The notes below the pieces were generated by a model, which did no database searches, had not been told where the DNA came from, and saw only the letters and a list, made by a program, of their open reading frames with translations. A stretch of DNA of 64,000 bases, from NCBI RefSeq assembly GCF_000982825.1, contig NZ_CP011047.1, positions 3,162,001 to 3,226,000 on the forward strand, in the 5' to 3' direction. A program made the translations under genes and the position numbers. This DNA comes from Cronobacter sakazakii. Lineage in GTDB: Bacteria; Pseudomonadota; Gammaproteobacteria; Enterobacterales; Enterobacteriaceae. This document shows positions 15,775-25,250 of the stretch, one piece after another (the stretch's first letter is position 1; every line of letters begins with the position of its first letter).

Positions 15775-18700
15775 ATGTTCAGTAAAGTGCTTATCGCCAA
15801 CCGCGGCGAGATCGCCTGTCGCGCCATTCGTACCCTGAAGAAAATGGGCATCGCGAGCGTCGCGGTCTACTCAACGCCGGATCGTAACGCGCAGCATGTG
15901 CTCGATGCCGATATCGCCATCGCGCTCGACGGCGACGCGGCGCGCGACACCTATCTTAACGTCGATAAAATTCTCGCAGCGGCGAAAGCGAGCGGGGCGC
16001 AGGCGATTTTCCCCGGCTACGGTTTTCTTTCCGAGCGCGCTGAATTCGCAGCGGCGTGCGAAGCCGCGGGCCTGGTATTCATCGGCCCGACGCCGCAGCA
16101 GATTGGCGATTTTGGCCTGAAACACCGCGCCCGCGCGCTGGCGGCACAGGCGGGCGTGCCGATGACGCCGGGCAGCGGGCTGCTGCGCTCGCTTGAGGAG
16201 GCAACCCAGGCGGCAGAAGATATTGGCTACCCGGTGATGCTGAAAACCACCGCGGGCGGCGGCGGCATCGGACTGACGCGCTGCGACGACGCGCCTACGC
16301 TGGCGCAGGCCTGGGAGAGCGTCAGACGCCAGGGCCTCCAGTTTTTCAGCGATGACGGCGTGTTTATTGAGAAATTCATCAGCCGCGCGCGTCATCTGGA
16401 AGTGCAGATCCTGGGCGATGGCAAGGGTTACGTGGCGGCGCTCGGCGAGCGCGACTGTTCGCTCCAGCGCCGTAATCAGAAAGTGGTGGAAGAGACGCCC
16501 GCGCCGGGTCTGCCGCAGGCGACCCGCGAGGCGCTGCACGCCGCCGCGGTGGCGCTTGGCGAATCGGTCAATTATCGCAGCGCAGGCACCGTTGAGTTTA
16601 TCTACGACGCCGGGAGCGATCGCTTCTGGTTTCTGGAGGTCAACACCCGCCTTCAGGTGGAGCACCCGGTAACTGAGGCCGTGACGGGGCTCGATCTTAT
16701 CGAGTGCATGATCAATGTGGCCGCGGGCGAGCCGCTGGACAGGGCGCGGCTCGCAAAAGCGCCGCAGGGCGCGTCGATTGAAGTGCGTCTCTATGCCGAA
16801 GATCCCCTGAAAAACTTCCAGCCGTCGCCGGGGCAGCTTACCGACGTGCATTTCCCTGACGGCGTGCGCGTCGATGGCTGGGTCAGCACCGGCGCGGAAG
16901 TCAGCGCGTTTTACGATCCGATGATCGCCAAAATCATCGTTCACGGCGATGACCGCCCGCAGGCGCTGTCGAAACTGCGTCAGGCGCTCGACGCCACGCG
17001 CCTGCACGGCATCGCCACTAATCTCGATTATCTGCGCCAGATTATCCGTCTGGAGGCGTTTGAAAACGCCACCATGTGGACGCGTCTGCTGGATGAAGTG
17101 AGCTACCACGCGCACGCCATCGAAGTGCTGGAGCCAGGCACCTGGAGCAGCGTGCAGGATTATCCGGGCCGTCTGGGCTACTGGGATATCGGCGTGCCGC
17201 CGTCCGGGCCGATGGACGATTACGCCTTCCGTCTGGCCAACCGTATCGTGGGTAACGCGCCGGAGGCCGCCGGGCTTGAATTCACGCTTCAGGGACCGAC
17301 GCTGCGCTTTCACAGCGACGCTATCTTCGCGCTCACCGGCGCGGACTGCGACGCAAAGCTCGATGGCGAGCCGGTCGCCTGCTGGCAGCCGGTTACCGTC
17401 CGCGCCGGGCAGACGCTGACGCTGGGCCGCGCCCGCACAGGCTGTCGCGGTTATCTGGCGGTGCGTAACGGCATCGACGTGCCGCAGTATCTCGGCAGCC
17501 GTTCCACCTTCGCGCTCGGGCAGTTCGGCGGCCATGCGGGCCGCACGCTGCGCCCCGGCGATGTGCTGGCGATATCGCGCCCGGCGCTCGCCGCCTGCAC
17601 CACGCCTGCGCCCATCTCGCCGCCCCGGACGCCGGAGCCGGGGGTTATCCCGCGTTATGGCGAGGTCTGGAATATCGGCGTGCTCTACGGGCCGCACGGC
17701 GCGCCCGATTTCTTCACGCCCGCGTCGATGGACGCCTTCTTCGCCGCCGAATGGCAGGTGCATTACAACTCCAACCGTCTCGGCGTGCGGCTGGTCGGCC
17801 CGAAGCCGGAATGGAGCCGCGCCGACGGCGGCGAGGCGGGGCTGCATCCGTCTAACGTCCATGACTGCGAATACGCTATCGGGGCGATAAACTTTACCGG
17901 CGACTTCCCGGTGATCCTCACCCGCGACGGCCCAAGCCTCGGCGGATTTGTCTGCCCGGTCACCATTGCGCGCGCGGAGCTGTGGAAAGTCGGTCAGGTG
18001 AAGCCTGGCGATCGCATTCGTTTTCATCCGATAAGCATCGAACATGCGCAGTCGCTTGAGCTGGCGCAGGAAGTGGCGTGCAACCATCTGCGCGCGGTGA
18101 CGGCCCGCCCGGATGAGACGCCAACGCTGCTGCCCGGCACAACCGGAAGTGCGGCGATTTTAGCCGAAGTGCCTGCGCAGAACGGGCTGCCCGCCGTGGT
18201 CTGGCGGCAGGCGGGCGACAGCTACATTCTCATCGAATATGGCGACAACGTGCTGGATCTGGCGCTGCGCCTGCGGGTGCATCTGCTGATGAAAGCGATT
18301 CGTTCGAGCGGCGTCGAGGGCGTGGAGGAGCTTTCGCCCGGCGTGCGGTCGTTGCAGGTACGTTACGACAGCCAGCGTCTGGGGCAGCGCGCCTTGCTGA
18401 CGCTGCTGATGAGCCTTGAAAAACAGCTCGGCGATGTGGAGTCGCTGAAGATCCCCTCGCGAATCGTCTGGCTGCCGATGGCGTTTGAAGACAGCGCGAC
18501 GCTTGGCGCGGTCGAGCGTTACCAGCAGACCGTGCGCGCCCAGGCGCCGTGGCTGCCGAATAACGTCGATTTTATCTGCCGCGCGAACGGGCTGTCGCAC
18601 CGCGACGACGTGAAAAAGGTAGTGTTCGACGCGAGCTATCTGATCCTCGGGCTGGGGGATGTCTATCTCGGTGCGCCGTGCGCGGTGCCGGTCGATCCGC

Positions 18701-19383
18701 GCCATCGCCTGCTCAGTTCGAAATATAACCCGGCGCGCACGTGGACCGCCGAGGGCACCGTCGGCATCGGCGGGATGTATATGTGCATCTACGGTATGGA
18801 TTCGCCCGGCGGCTACCAACTGGTGGGGCGCACGTTGCCCATCTGGAACAAATTCCTCAAAAACCCGCAGTTCGGCGAGGAGCCGTGGCTGCTCAAATTC
18901 TTCGATCAGGTGCGCTTCTACCCGGTGAGCGAAGCCGAACTGAATGATTTCCGTGACGCCTTCCGCGAGGGCCGCGCGTCTGTCCGTATTGAAGAGGGCG
19001 AGTTTGATTTTGCGGCGTATCGCGCCTTTTTAGCGGCCAACGAGCAGGATATTGCCGCGTTCCGCGAGCGTCAGCAGGCCGCGTTTAGCGCCGAGGTGGC
19101 GCACTGGCACACGCAGGAGCCGGAGGATGACCCCCATGAGGCGCAGGCAGAAGATGAGGCCGAAAGCGAAGGGCAGCTGGTGAGCGCCGATCTCAACGGC
19201 AACATCTGGAAGATTCTGGTCGAGCCGGGCCAGCGGGTGAAGCAGGGCGAGCCGCTTATCGTGGTGGAGGCCATGAAGATGGAGCTGATGGTGCATGCGC
19301 CGGTGGATGGCGTGGTGGCGCGTATTCGTTGTCAGCAGGGGCGGCCTGTGGCACCGGGCGATGCCCTTTTGTGGCTGGGCTGA
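15775..19383 (+). CDS. Biotin-dependent urea carboxylase
   Basis: 1202 residues from the ATG at 15775, preceded by GAGGAG; a longer frame opens inside atzF. Order of domains: biotin carboxylase (about 1-450, starting FSKVLIANRGEIACRAIRT, with the ATP loop KTTAGGGGIGL), the two carboxyltransferase domains related to KipA/KipI (about 455-1080), an acidic linker rich in Glu/Asp, and the biotinyl domain with Lys1168 in VEAMKMELM. It uses ATP and bicarbonate to turn urea into allophanate for the hydrolase upstream. Some relatives are guanidine carboxylases. The urt genes and the lack of carboxyguanidine deiminase genes nearby favour urea here. Confidence 0.93.
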   Translation: MFSKVLIANRGEIACRAIRTLKKMGIASVAVYSTPDRNAQHVLDADIAIALDGDAARDTYLNVDKILAAAKASGAQAIFPGYGFLSERAEFAAACEAAGLVFIGPTPQQIGDFGLKHRARALAAQAGVPMTPGSGLLRSLEEATQAAEDIGYPVMLKTTAGGGGIGLTRCDDAPTLAQAWESVRRQGLQFFSDDGVFIEKFISRARHLEVQILGDGKGYVAALGERDCSLQRRNQKVVEETPAPGLPQATREALHAAAVALGESVNYRSAGTVEFIYDAGSDRFWFLEVNTRLQVEHPVTEAVTGLDLIECMINVAAGEPLDRARLAKAPQGASIEVRLYAEDPLKNFQPSPGQLTDVHFPDGVRVDGWVSTGAEVSAFYDPMIAKIIVHGDDRPQALSKLRQALDATRLHGIATNLDYLRQIIRLEAFENATMWTRLLDEVSYHAHAIEVLEPGTWSSVQDYPGRLGYWDIGVPPSGPMDDYAFRLANRIVGNAPEAAGLEFTLQGPTLRFHSDAIFALTGADCDAKLDGEPVACWQPVTVRAGQTLTLGRARTGCRGYLAVRNGIDVPQYLGSRSTFALGQFGGHAGRTLRPGDVLAISRPALAACTTPAPISPPRTPEPGVIPRYGEVWNIGVLYGPHGAPDFFTPASMDAFFAAEWQVHYNSNRLGVRLVGPKPEWSRADGGEAGLHPSNVHDCEYAIGAINFTGDFPVILTRDGPSLGGFVCPVTIARAELWKVGQVKPGDRIRFHPISIEHAQSLELAQEVACNHLRAVTARPDETPTLLPGTTGSAAILAEVPAQNGLPAVVWRQAGDSYILIEYGDNVLDLALRLRVHLLMKAIRSSGVEGVEELSPGVRSLQVRYDSQRLGQRALLTLLMSLEKQLGDVESLKIPSRIVWLPMAFEDSATLGAVERYQQTVRAQAPWLPNNVDFICRANGLSHRDDVKKVVFDASYLILGLGDVYLGAPCAVPVDPRHRLLSSKYNPARTWTAEGTVGIGGMYMCIYGMDSPGGYQLVGRTLPIWNKFLKNPQFGEEPWLLKFFDQVRFYPVSEAELNDFRDAFREGRASVRIEEGEFDFAAYRAFLAANEQDIAAFRERQQAAFSAEVAHWHTQEPEDDPHEAQAEDEAESEGQLVSADLNGNIWKILVEPGQRVKQGEPLIVVEAMKMELMVHAPVDGVVARIRCQQGRPVAPGDALLWLG

Positions 19384-19586
19384 TCTGGCTTGCCGGGCGG
19401 CGGGTGCGCTTCGCTTACCCGCCCTACAACGCTGAGTTGATCTGGCATGCCAGACGGCGGGTGCGCTTCGCTTACCCGCCCTACAACGCTGAGTTGATCT
19501 GGCATGCCAGACGGCGGGTGCGCTGAAGCTTACCCGCCCTACAACGCAAGCCGCCCCGTAGGGCGGGTAAGCGACGCGCACCCGCC
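19381..19586. repeat. Tandem REP array with 57-bp period plus an inverted copy
   Basis: The unit starting TGATCTGGCATGCCAGACGG repeats at 19381, 19438 and 19495; the first copy begins exactly at the urea carboxylase stop codon. REP cores lie at 19399-19427, 19456-19484 and 19513-19541, the third with a changed loop (CTGAAGC). A GTAG-headed inverted copy at 19558-19586 closes the array just before the regulator gene. Confidence 0.88.
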
Positions 19587-19616
19587 ATGTTAAACCAGAC
19601 GCAAAAAGGAGGCGCT

Positions 19617-20318
19617 ATGCCGCTTACCGCCCGACAACACGAGGCGCAACCGGAGGCGCAGGGCGATCGCATCTACCGGCTGATGAAACAGGCGATCTTC
19701 GATTTCCGCCTGCTGCCGGGCGATCGCTTCAGCGAAAACGACGTCGCCGCGCGCATGGGGGCAAGCCGCACGCCGGTACGCCAGGCGCTGCACCGGCTCG
19801 AACAGGAAGGCTATCTCGACGTCCAGCCGCGCAGCGGCTGGCAGGTGCGGCCGATCGATTTCGATCATCTGGAGGCGCTCTACGATCTGCGCATCGTGCT
19901 GGAAACCGAAGCCGTTGCGCGCCTCTGCGCCTTACCGGCGCACGTCACGCCGTTGCCGCTGCGTGAGCTGCGCGAATTCTGGATTGACGCGCCGCCGCTC
20001 GCGGACGGCAGCGATGTCGCGCCGCATGATGAGGCATTCCACCTGACGCTCGTTGCTACCGCGGGCAACCCGGAAATGGCGCGCGTGCATCGTGAGGTCA
20101 CGGAAAAAATCCGCATTGTGCGCCGCATGGATTTCACACAGGCGTCACGCGTCAGCGCGACCTACGCCGAGCACGGCCAGATCCTGCTCGCCATATTTGA
20201 ACGCAACCTGAAGGAGGCCCGGACCCGACTGTACGACCATATCGCTCAAAGCCAGAAAGAGGTTCGCAAGATTACGCTGCACGCCCTGCAACAGGCGCGG
20301 CGTGGCGCGTCAGATTAA
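19617..20318 (+). CDS. GntR/FCD-family transcriptional regulator of the urea cluster
   Basis: 233 residues from the ATG at 19617, which has AAGGAGG 6 bases upstream; an earlier ATG at 19587 lies at the REP array edge. A winged helix (about residues 20-80, SENDVAARMGASRTPVRQAL) precedes an FCD all-helical effector domain with DEAFHLTLVATAGNPEM and YAEHGQILLAI, whose Asp/His residues usually bind metal or a carboxylate. It sits between the catabolic and transport halves of the cluster and ends 35 bp before urtA. It probably senses a urea-pathway intermediate; no operator could be assigned with confidence. Confidence 0.85.
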   Translation: MPLTARQHEAQPEAQGDRIYRLMKQAIFDFRLLPGDRFSENDVAARMGASRTPVRQALHRLEQEGYLDVQPRSGWQVRPIDFDHLEALYDLRIVLETEAVARLCALPAHVTPLPLRELREFWIDAPPLADGSDVAPHDEAFHLTLVATAGNPEMARVHREVTEKIRIVRRMDFTQASRVSATYAEHGQILLAIFERNLKEARTRLYDHIAQSQKEVRKITLHALQQARRGASD

Positions 20319-20353
20319 CCGTACACACAGCATCCATTATCAGGAGTGACCTT

Positions 20354-21625
20354 ATGCATCGTCGTACTTTGTTAAAAGCCTTCGCCCTTTCCGCCTCGGT
20401 CATCAGCATGGGGTTCGCCTTCAGCGCCCAGGCCGCCGACACCATTAAAGTGGGCATTATGCACTCGCTCTCCGGCACGATGGCGATATCGGAAACGCCG
20501 CTCAAAGATGTGGCGCTAATGACTATCGATGAGATCAACGCCAAAGGCGGCGTTCTCGGTAAAAAGCTGGAGCCGGTGGTGGTCGATCCGGCCTCCAACT
20601 GGCCGCTGTTCGCCGAGAAAGCCCGCCAGCTGCTGAGCCAGGATAAGGTCGCGGTGGTCTTCGGCTGCTGGACATCGGTCTCGCGTAAATCGGTGCTGCC
20701 GGTCTTTGAAGAACTCAATGGGCTGCTGTTCTACCCGGTGCAGTATGAAGGCGAAGAGATGTCGCCGAATGTCTTCTATACAGGGGCCGCGCCTAATCAG
20801 CAGGCGATCCCGGCGGTGGAATACCTGATGAGCGAAGATGGCGGCGGCGCGAAGCGTTTCTTCCTGCTCGGCACCGATTACGTCTATCCGCGTACCACCA
20901 ATAAAATCCTTCGCGCGTTCCTGCACGCCAAAGGCGTGCAGGACAAAGACATTGAAGAGGTTTACACGCCGTTTGGCTACAGCGACTACCAGACGATTGT
21001 CGCTAACATCAAAAAATTCTCCGCGGGCGGTAAAACGGCGGTCGTATCCACCATTAACGGCGACTCCAACGTGCCGTTCTATAAAGAGCTGGCGAACCAG
21101 GGGCTGAAGGCGACCGACGTGCCGGTGGTGGCGTTCTCGGTGGGCGAAGAAGAACTGCGCGGGATCGACGCCAAACCGCTGGTGGGCAACCTGGCCGCGT
21201 GGAACTACTTCGAGTCGGTGGATAACCCGGAAAACAAAAAATTTGTCGCTGATTACCGCGCTTACGCCAAAGCGCACAAGCTGCCGAACGCCGATACCGT
21301 CGTGACCAACGATCCGATGGAAGCGACCTATGTCGGCATTCATATGTGGGCGCAGGCGGTAGAGAAGGCGGGCACAACGGATGTCGACAAGGTGCGCGCG
21401 GCGATGGCGGGGCAATCGTTCAAGGCACCGTCCGGCTTTACGCTGACGATGGATAACACCAATCACCATCTGCATAAACCGGTGATGATTGGCGAAATCG
21501 AGGGCAACGGCCAGTTCAACGTGGTGTGGCAGACCGAAGCACCGGTGCGCGCGCAGCCGTGGAGCCCGTATATCGCCGGGAACGACAAAAAAGCCGATAC
21601 GCCGGTGAAAACCGCCAGCAATTAA
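20354..21625 (+). CDS. urtA: Urea ABC transporter, substrate-binding protein
   Basis: 423 residues with an N-terminal signal ending FSAQA-ADTIKVG. The start MHRRTLLKAF has an Arg pair but no full twin-arginine motif with both flanking residues. The mature protein is a type I periplasmic binding fold of the Leu/Ile/Val class; GIMHSLSGTMAISETPLKD, FGCWTSVSRKSVLPVFEE and FYPVQYEGEE are the UrtA signature. It captures urea or short amides in the periplasm and delivers them to UrtBC. A REP pair follows the stop, which could stabilise its mRNA relative to the membrane genes. ATG has AGGAG 9 bases upstream. Confidence 0.95.
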   Translation: MHRRTLLKAFALSASVISMGFAFSAQAADTIKVGIMHSLSGTMAISETPLKDVALMTIDEINAKGGVLGKKLEPVVVDPASNWPLFAEKARQLLSQDKVAVVFGCWTSVSRKSVLPVFEELNGLLFYPVQYEGEEMSPNVFYTGAAPNQQAIPAVEYLMSEDGGGAKRFFLLGTDYVYPRTTNKILRAFLHAKGVQDKDIEEVYTPFGYSDYQTIVANIKKFSAGGKTAVVSTINGDSNVPFYKELANQGLKATDVPVVAFSVGEEELRGIDAKPLVGNLAAWNYFESVDNPENKKFVADYRAYAKAHKLPNADTVVTNDPMEATYVGIHMWAQAVEKAGTTDVDKVRAAMAGQSFKAPSGFTLTMDNTNHHLHKPVMIGEIEGNGQFNVVWQTEAPVRAQPWSPYIAGNDKKADTPVKTASN

Positions 21626-21663
21626 GGGGCGGTTACGGGCCACGCAATTGTGCCGGTTAATAT

Positions 21664-21739
21664 GGCGGGTGCGCTTCGCTTACCCGCCCTACACGGAATA
21701 AACGTGTTTTGTAGGGCGGGTAAGCGAAGCGCACCCGCC
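21664..21739. repeat. Inverted REP pair (BIME-like) between urtA and urtB
   Basis: A CTAC-tailed copy (21664-21692) and a GTAG-headed copy (21711-21739) face each other across 18 bp and could form a hairpin of about 29 bp. A half copy (GCGCACCCGCC) follows near 21757. The position, inside an operon just after the binding-protein gene, resembles the REP elements between malE and malF. Confidence 0.88.
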
Positions 21740-21808
21740 GTAAAAACTCTGTAACCGCGCACCCGCCATAACCGACTGCAAGCCACAACGGTTGCAAAGG
21801 AGATAACC

Positions 21809-23374
21809 ATGACATTATTCCGCTGGCTGATGGTCGCCGTCTTGCTGGTGCCGTGGCTCGCCCGCGCCGGTGACGCCGATGATTTTGCGGCCGCCAACCG
21901 AAGCACACAGGCGACGCTGCTGCAAACCTGGGCGACAGCGCCGGACGCCGCCCGTCTGCCGCTGCTGGTCGCGCTCGGCCAGGAGAATCTGGTCGTTGAT
22001 ACGCAGAAGCATCCGTTCGCGCAGCGCCCGGAAGGGCTGACTGCGCTCGGGAGCGCCGCCACGCCGGTGGGCGCGGTAAAACCCCTTCGGCTCACCAACC
22101 GCCTGCGCAATCTCGCCGCCGCGGCGCTGGCCACACATCGTCTGGTGAGTGACAACGTCACGCAGCGCCTGGATGCCGCCCGCGCGTTACAGCGCGACGG
22201 CGACCCGCAAATGGCTCCCTTACTGACGCAGCGCCTGGCCGTTGAAAAAGACGACACCGTGCGCGACGCGCTCGCCACCGCGCTCGCGAGCCTGCAACTG
22301 GCAAGCCCGGATGCGGCGGTGCGCCTTAACGCCGTCACGCGGCTTGACGAATCCGGCGATCCGCAAACCCGCGCGCGGCTCCAGCCCTTTACCGACGCGG
22401 CCAGCGAGCCTGACGCCCGCGTGCGCGAGGCCGCAGCCGCAAGCGTTCGTGCAATTGACCATCGCCTGATGGTGGGCGATCTGCTCGGCCAGACCTTTAT
22501 GGGGCTGTCGCTCGGCTCGATTCTGCTGCTGGCCGCGCTCGGTCTTGCCATCACCTACGGCCTGCTTGGCGTTATCAATATGGCCCACGGCGAAATGCTG
22601 ATGCTCGGCGCTTACGCCACCTGGTGCGTGCAGAACGCGCTGGCGGAATTTGCGCCGCAGTGGCTGGCGTTCTATCCGCTGCTGGCGCTGCCGGTGGCGT
22701 TTCTGGTGACGGCCTGCGCCGGGATGGCGCTTGAGCGCACCATTATTCGCCATCTGTATGGCCGCCCGCTGGAGACGCTGCTCGCCACCTGGGGCATCAG
22801 CCTGATGCTTATCCAGCTGGTGCGCATGGCGTTTGGCGCGCAAAACGTAGAGGTGGCGAACCCGGCCTGGCTCTCCGGCGGCATTCAGGTGCTGCCGAAC
22901 CTGATCCTGCCGTGGAACCGTCTGGTGGTGATGGGCTTTGTGCTGCTGGTGCTGTTTTTCACCTGGCTTGTGCTCAATAAAACACGGCTTGGCATGAACG
23001 TGCGGGCGGTAACGCAAAACCGCGCAATGGCCGCCTGCTGCGGCGTGCCCACCGGGCGCGTCGATATGCTGGCCTTCGGGCTTGGCTCCGGCATCGCGGG
23101 GCTTGGCGGCGTGGCGCTCTCACAGCTTGGCAACGTTGGGCCGGAACTCGGTCAGGGCTACATCATCGATTCGTTTTTAGTGGTGGTGCTGGGCGGCGTT
23201 GGTCAGTTCGCAGGGAGTGTGGCGGCGGCGTTCGGTCTGGGCATCTTTAATAAAATCCTCGAGCCGCAGGTGGGCGCGGTGCTTGGCAAAATCGCCATCC
23301 TGGTGATGGTTATCCTGTTTATTCAGAAACGCCCGCAGGGGCTGTTCGCACTCAAAGGGAGGGCCGTGGAATGA
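21809..23374 (+). CDS. urtB: Urea ABC transporter, permease UrtB
   Basis: 521 residues. A signal-like N-terminus and a soluble extracytoplasmic region (about 1-230, with helical repeats such as ALQRDGDPQMAPLLTQRL) precede a LivH-type permease of about eight membrane segments (from about residue 232, LGQTFMGLSLGSILLLAALG). This long N-terminal extension is characteristic of UrtB. LGLAITYGLLGVINMAHGE is the conserved permease motif. It forms the channel with UrtC and overlaps urtC by 4 bp (ATGA). Confidence 0.94.
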   Translation: MTLFRWLMVAVLLVPWLARAGDADDFAAANRSTQATLLQTWATAPDAARLPLLVALGQENLVVDTQKHPFAQRPEGLTALGSAATPVGAVKPLRLTNRLRNLAAAALATHRLVSDNVTQRLDAARALQRDGDPQMAPLLTQRLAVEKDDTVRDALATALASLQLASPDAAVRLNAVTRLDESGDPQTRARLQPFTDAASEPDARVREAAAASVRAIDHRLMVGDLLGQTFMGLSLGSILLLAALGLAITYGLLGVINMAHGEMLMLGAYATWCVQNALAEFAPQWLAFYPLLALPVAFLVTACAGMALERTIIRHLYGRPLETLLATWGISLMLIQLVRMAFGAQNVEVANPAWLSGGIQVLPNLILPWNRLVVMGFVLLVLFFTWLVLNKTRLGMNVRAVTQNRAMAACCGVPTGRVDMLAFGLGSGIAGLGGVALSQLGNVGPELGQGYIIDSFLVVVLGGVGQFAGSVAAAFGLGIFNKILEPQVGAVLGKIAILVMVILFIQKRPQGLFALKGRAVE

Positions 23375-24444
23375 CGCAGCCGGTGACTTTAACGCTGGTC
23401 CGAAATGCGCCGCGCCTGAGCGTTATCGCAGGCGGGCTGGCGCTGGCGGCGCTCTTCGCGCTGCCGTTTCTGACGCTGTTACCCGCAAGCCACCCGCTCG
23501 CGGTCTCCACCTGGACGCTGACATTAATGGGCAAAATCCTCTGCTACGCGATTGTCGCGGTGGCGCTGGATCTGGTCTGGGGCTACGCCGGGCTTTTATC
23601 ACTCGGCCACGGAATTTTCTTCGCGCTCGGCGGCTACGCGATGGGCATGTATCTCATGCGCCAGGCGGCGGGCGACGGGCTGCCCGCGTTTATGTCGTTT
23701 CTCTCCTGGAGCGAGCTGCCGTGGTACTGGTGGGGCACGTCGAATTTTCTCTGGGCGCTGCTGCTGGTGGTGCTGGTGCCGGGGCTGCTGGCGCTGGTTT
23801 TCGGCTTTTTTGCGTTCCGCTCGAAAATTAAGGGCGTCTATTTCTCCATCATTACCCAGGCGCTGACCTTTGCCGGGATGCTGCTCTTTTTTCGCAATGA
23901 AACCGGCTTTGGCGGCAACAACGGCTTTACGGGATTTACCACGCTGCTCGGGTTTTCGCTCACCGCGACCGGCACGCGCATCGCGCTCTTTATCGCCACG
24001 CTCGCCTTACTGCTGGCCTGTCTCGCCGTCGGGCTGTGGCTCGCGCGCAGCAAATTTGGCCGGGTGCTGACGGCGGTGCGCGACGCGGAAAGCCGCCTGA
24101 TGTACTGCGGCTACGATCCGCGCGGCTTCAAGCTGCTGGTCTGGACGATTTCCGCGGTGATGTGCGGCCTTGCAGGCGCGCTCTATGTGCCGCAGGTCGG
24201 CATCATTAACCCCGGTGAAATGTCGCCGACCAACTCCATTGAAGCGGCCATCTGGGTGGCCCTCGGCGGGCGCGGCACGCTGGTGGGGCCGGTGTTCGGC
24301 GCGCTGCTGGTCAACGGGGCCAAAAGCCTCTTTACCGTGGTGATGCCGGAGTACTGGCAGCTCTTTTTAGGGCTGATATTTATTCTGGTCACCCTGTTTC
24401 TGCCGCGCGGTGTGGCGGGGCTTTTGCGCAGAGGAGAGAAATAA
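23371..24444 (+). CDS. urtC: Urea ABC transporter, permease UrtC
   Basis: 357 residues of a LivM-type permease with nine to ten hydrophobic segments. DLVWGYAGLLSLGHGIFFALGGYAMG matches the LivM family core in two stretches, and GGNNGFTGF is a UrtC feature. It pairs with UrtB in the inner membrane. It overlaps urtB by 4 bp and shares the last base of its stop with the urtD ATG (TAATG), so translation is coupled through the set. Confidence 0.94.
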   Translation: MTQPVTLTLVRNAPRLSVIAGGLALAALFALPFLTLLPASHPLAVSTWTLTLMGKILCYAIVAVALDLVWGYAGLLSLGHGIFFALGGYAMGMYLMRQAAGDGLPAFMSFLSWSELPWYWWGTSNFLWALLLVVLVPGLLALVFGFFAFRSKIKGVYFSIITQALTFAGMLLFFRNETGFGGNNGFTGFTTLLGFSLTATGTRIALFIATLALLLACLAVGLWLARSKFGRVLTAVRDAESRLMYCGYDPRGFKLLVWTISAVMCGLAGALYVPQVGIINPGEMSPTNSIEAAIWVALGGRGTLVGPVFGALLVNGAKSLFTVVMPEYWQLFLGLIFILVTLFLPRGVAGLLRRGEK

Positions 24445-25241
24445 TGCACGCCACGGATACGCTCTATACCCGGCAGTATGAGACCGACCGCTTTCGCGCC
24501 GAGACCGATCCGGTGCTGCAACTGGAGAAAATCAATGTCAGTTTTGACGGCTTCCAGGCGCTCACCGATCTGACGCTCTCGACCGGCATCGGCGAACTGC
24601 GCTGTATTATCGGCCCCAACGGCGCGGGCAAAACCACGCTGATGGATGTGATCACCGGCAAAACCCGGCCCCAGAGCGGGCGCGCGATTTACGATCAGCA
24701 AACCGACCTGACGCGCCTTGAACCGGTGGAAATCGCCCGGCGCGGTATCGGGCGCAAATTCCAGAAGCCAACGGTGTTTGAGGCGCTGACGGTGTTTGAG
24801 AATCTGGAGCTCGCGCAAAAGGGCGATAAATCGGTGCGCGGCACGCTGCGCGCGCGGCTGAATGCCGAGCAGACCGACCGTATCGACGCGATGCTGACAA
24901 CGCTGCGCTTAGGGGCAGAGCGCCAGCGCCTGGCTGGCGCGCTCTCGCACGGTCAGAAGCAGTTTCTGGAAATCGGCATGCTGCTGATGCAGGAGCCGCA
25001 CCTGCTGCTGCTCGATGAGCCCGCGGCGGGCATGACCGACGCGGAAACCGACTACGCCGCCGAGCTGTTTCGCGCGCTGGCGGGCAAACATTCTCTGATG
25101 GTGGTGGAGCACGATATGGGCTTTGTGGAGACCATCGCCGACAAAGTGACGGTGCTGCATCAGGGCCAGGTGCTGGCGGAAGGCTCGCTTGCCGAGGTTC
25201 AGGCCAACGAGCAGGTGATCGACGTCTATCTCGGGCGTTAA
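24444..25241 (+). CDS. urtD: Urea ABC transporter, ATPase UrtD
   Basis: 265 residues. A 25-residue leader precedes a LivG-type ATP-binding cassette: Walker A in GPNGAGKTT, signature ALSHGQKQFLEIGM, Walker B LLLLDEPAAGM and switch His in MVVEHDMGF. The leader and the SHGQ form of the signature are usual for UrtD. It powers urea uptake with UrtE on the cytosolic side of UrtBC. It ends 9 bp before urtE. Confidence 0.95.
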   Translation: MHATDTLYTRQYETDRFRAETDPVLQLEKINVSFDGFQALTDLTLSTGIGELRCIIGPNGAGKTTLMDVITGKTRPQSGRAIYDQQTDLTRLEPVEIARRGIGRKFQKPTVFEALTVFENLELAQKGDKSVRGTLRARLNAEQTDRIDAMLTTLRLGAERQRLAGALSHGQKQFLEIGMLLMQEPHLLLLDEPAAGMTDAETDYAAELFRALAGKHSLMVVEHDMGFVETIADKVTVLHQGQVLAEGSLAEVQANEQVIDVYLGR

Positions 25242-25250
25242 GGAGCAACG

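Noticed and set aside
15871..18087. A 738-codon open frame antisense to urea carboxylase
   Set aside because: It mirrors a gene with complete motifs and strong third-base GC bias; its translation is rich in Arg and His and shows no domain. Similar antisense frames over urtA, ptrR, sad and the sotB region were rejected for the same reason.
15775..19383. Reading the carboxylase as a guanidine carboxylase
   Set aside because: No deiminase-type partner genes or guanidine riboswitch lie nearby, while a complete urea transporter does; kept as a minor alternative.
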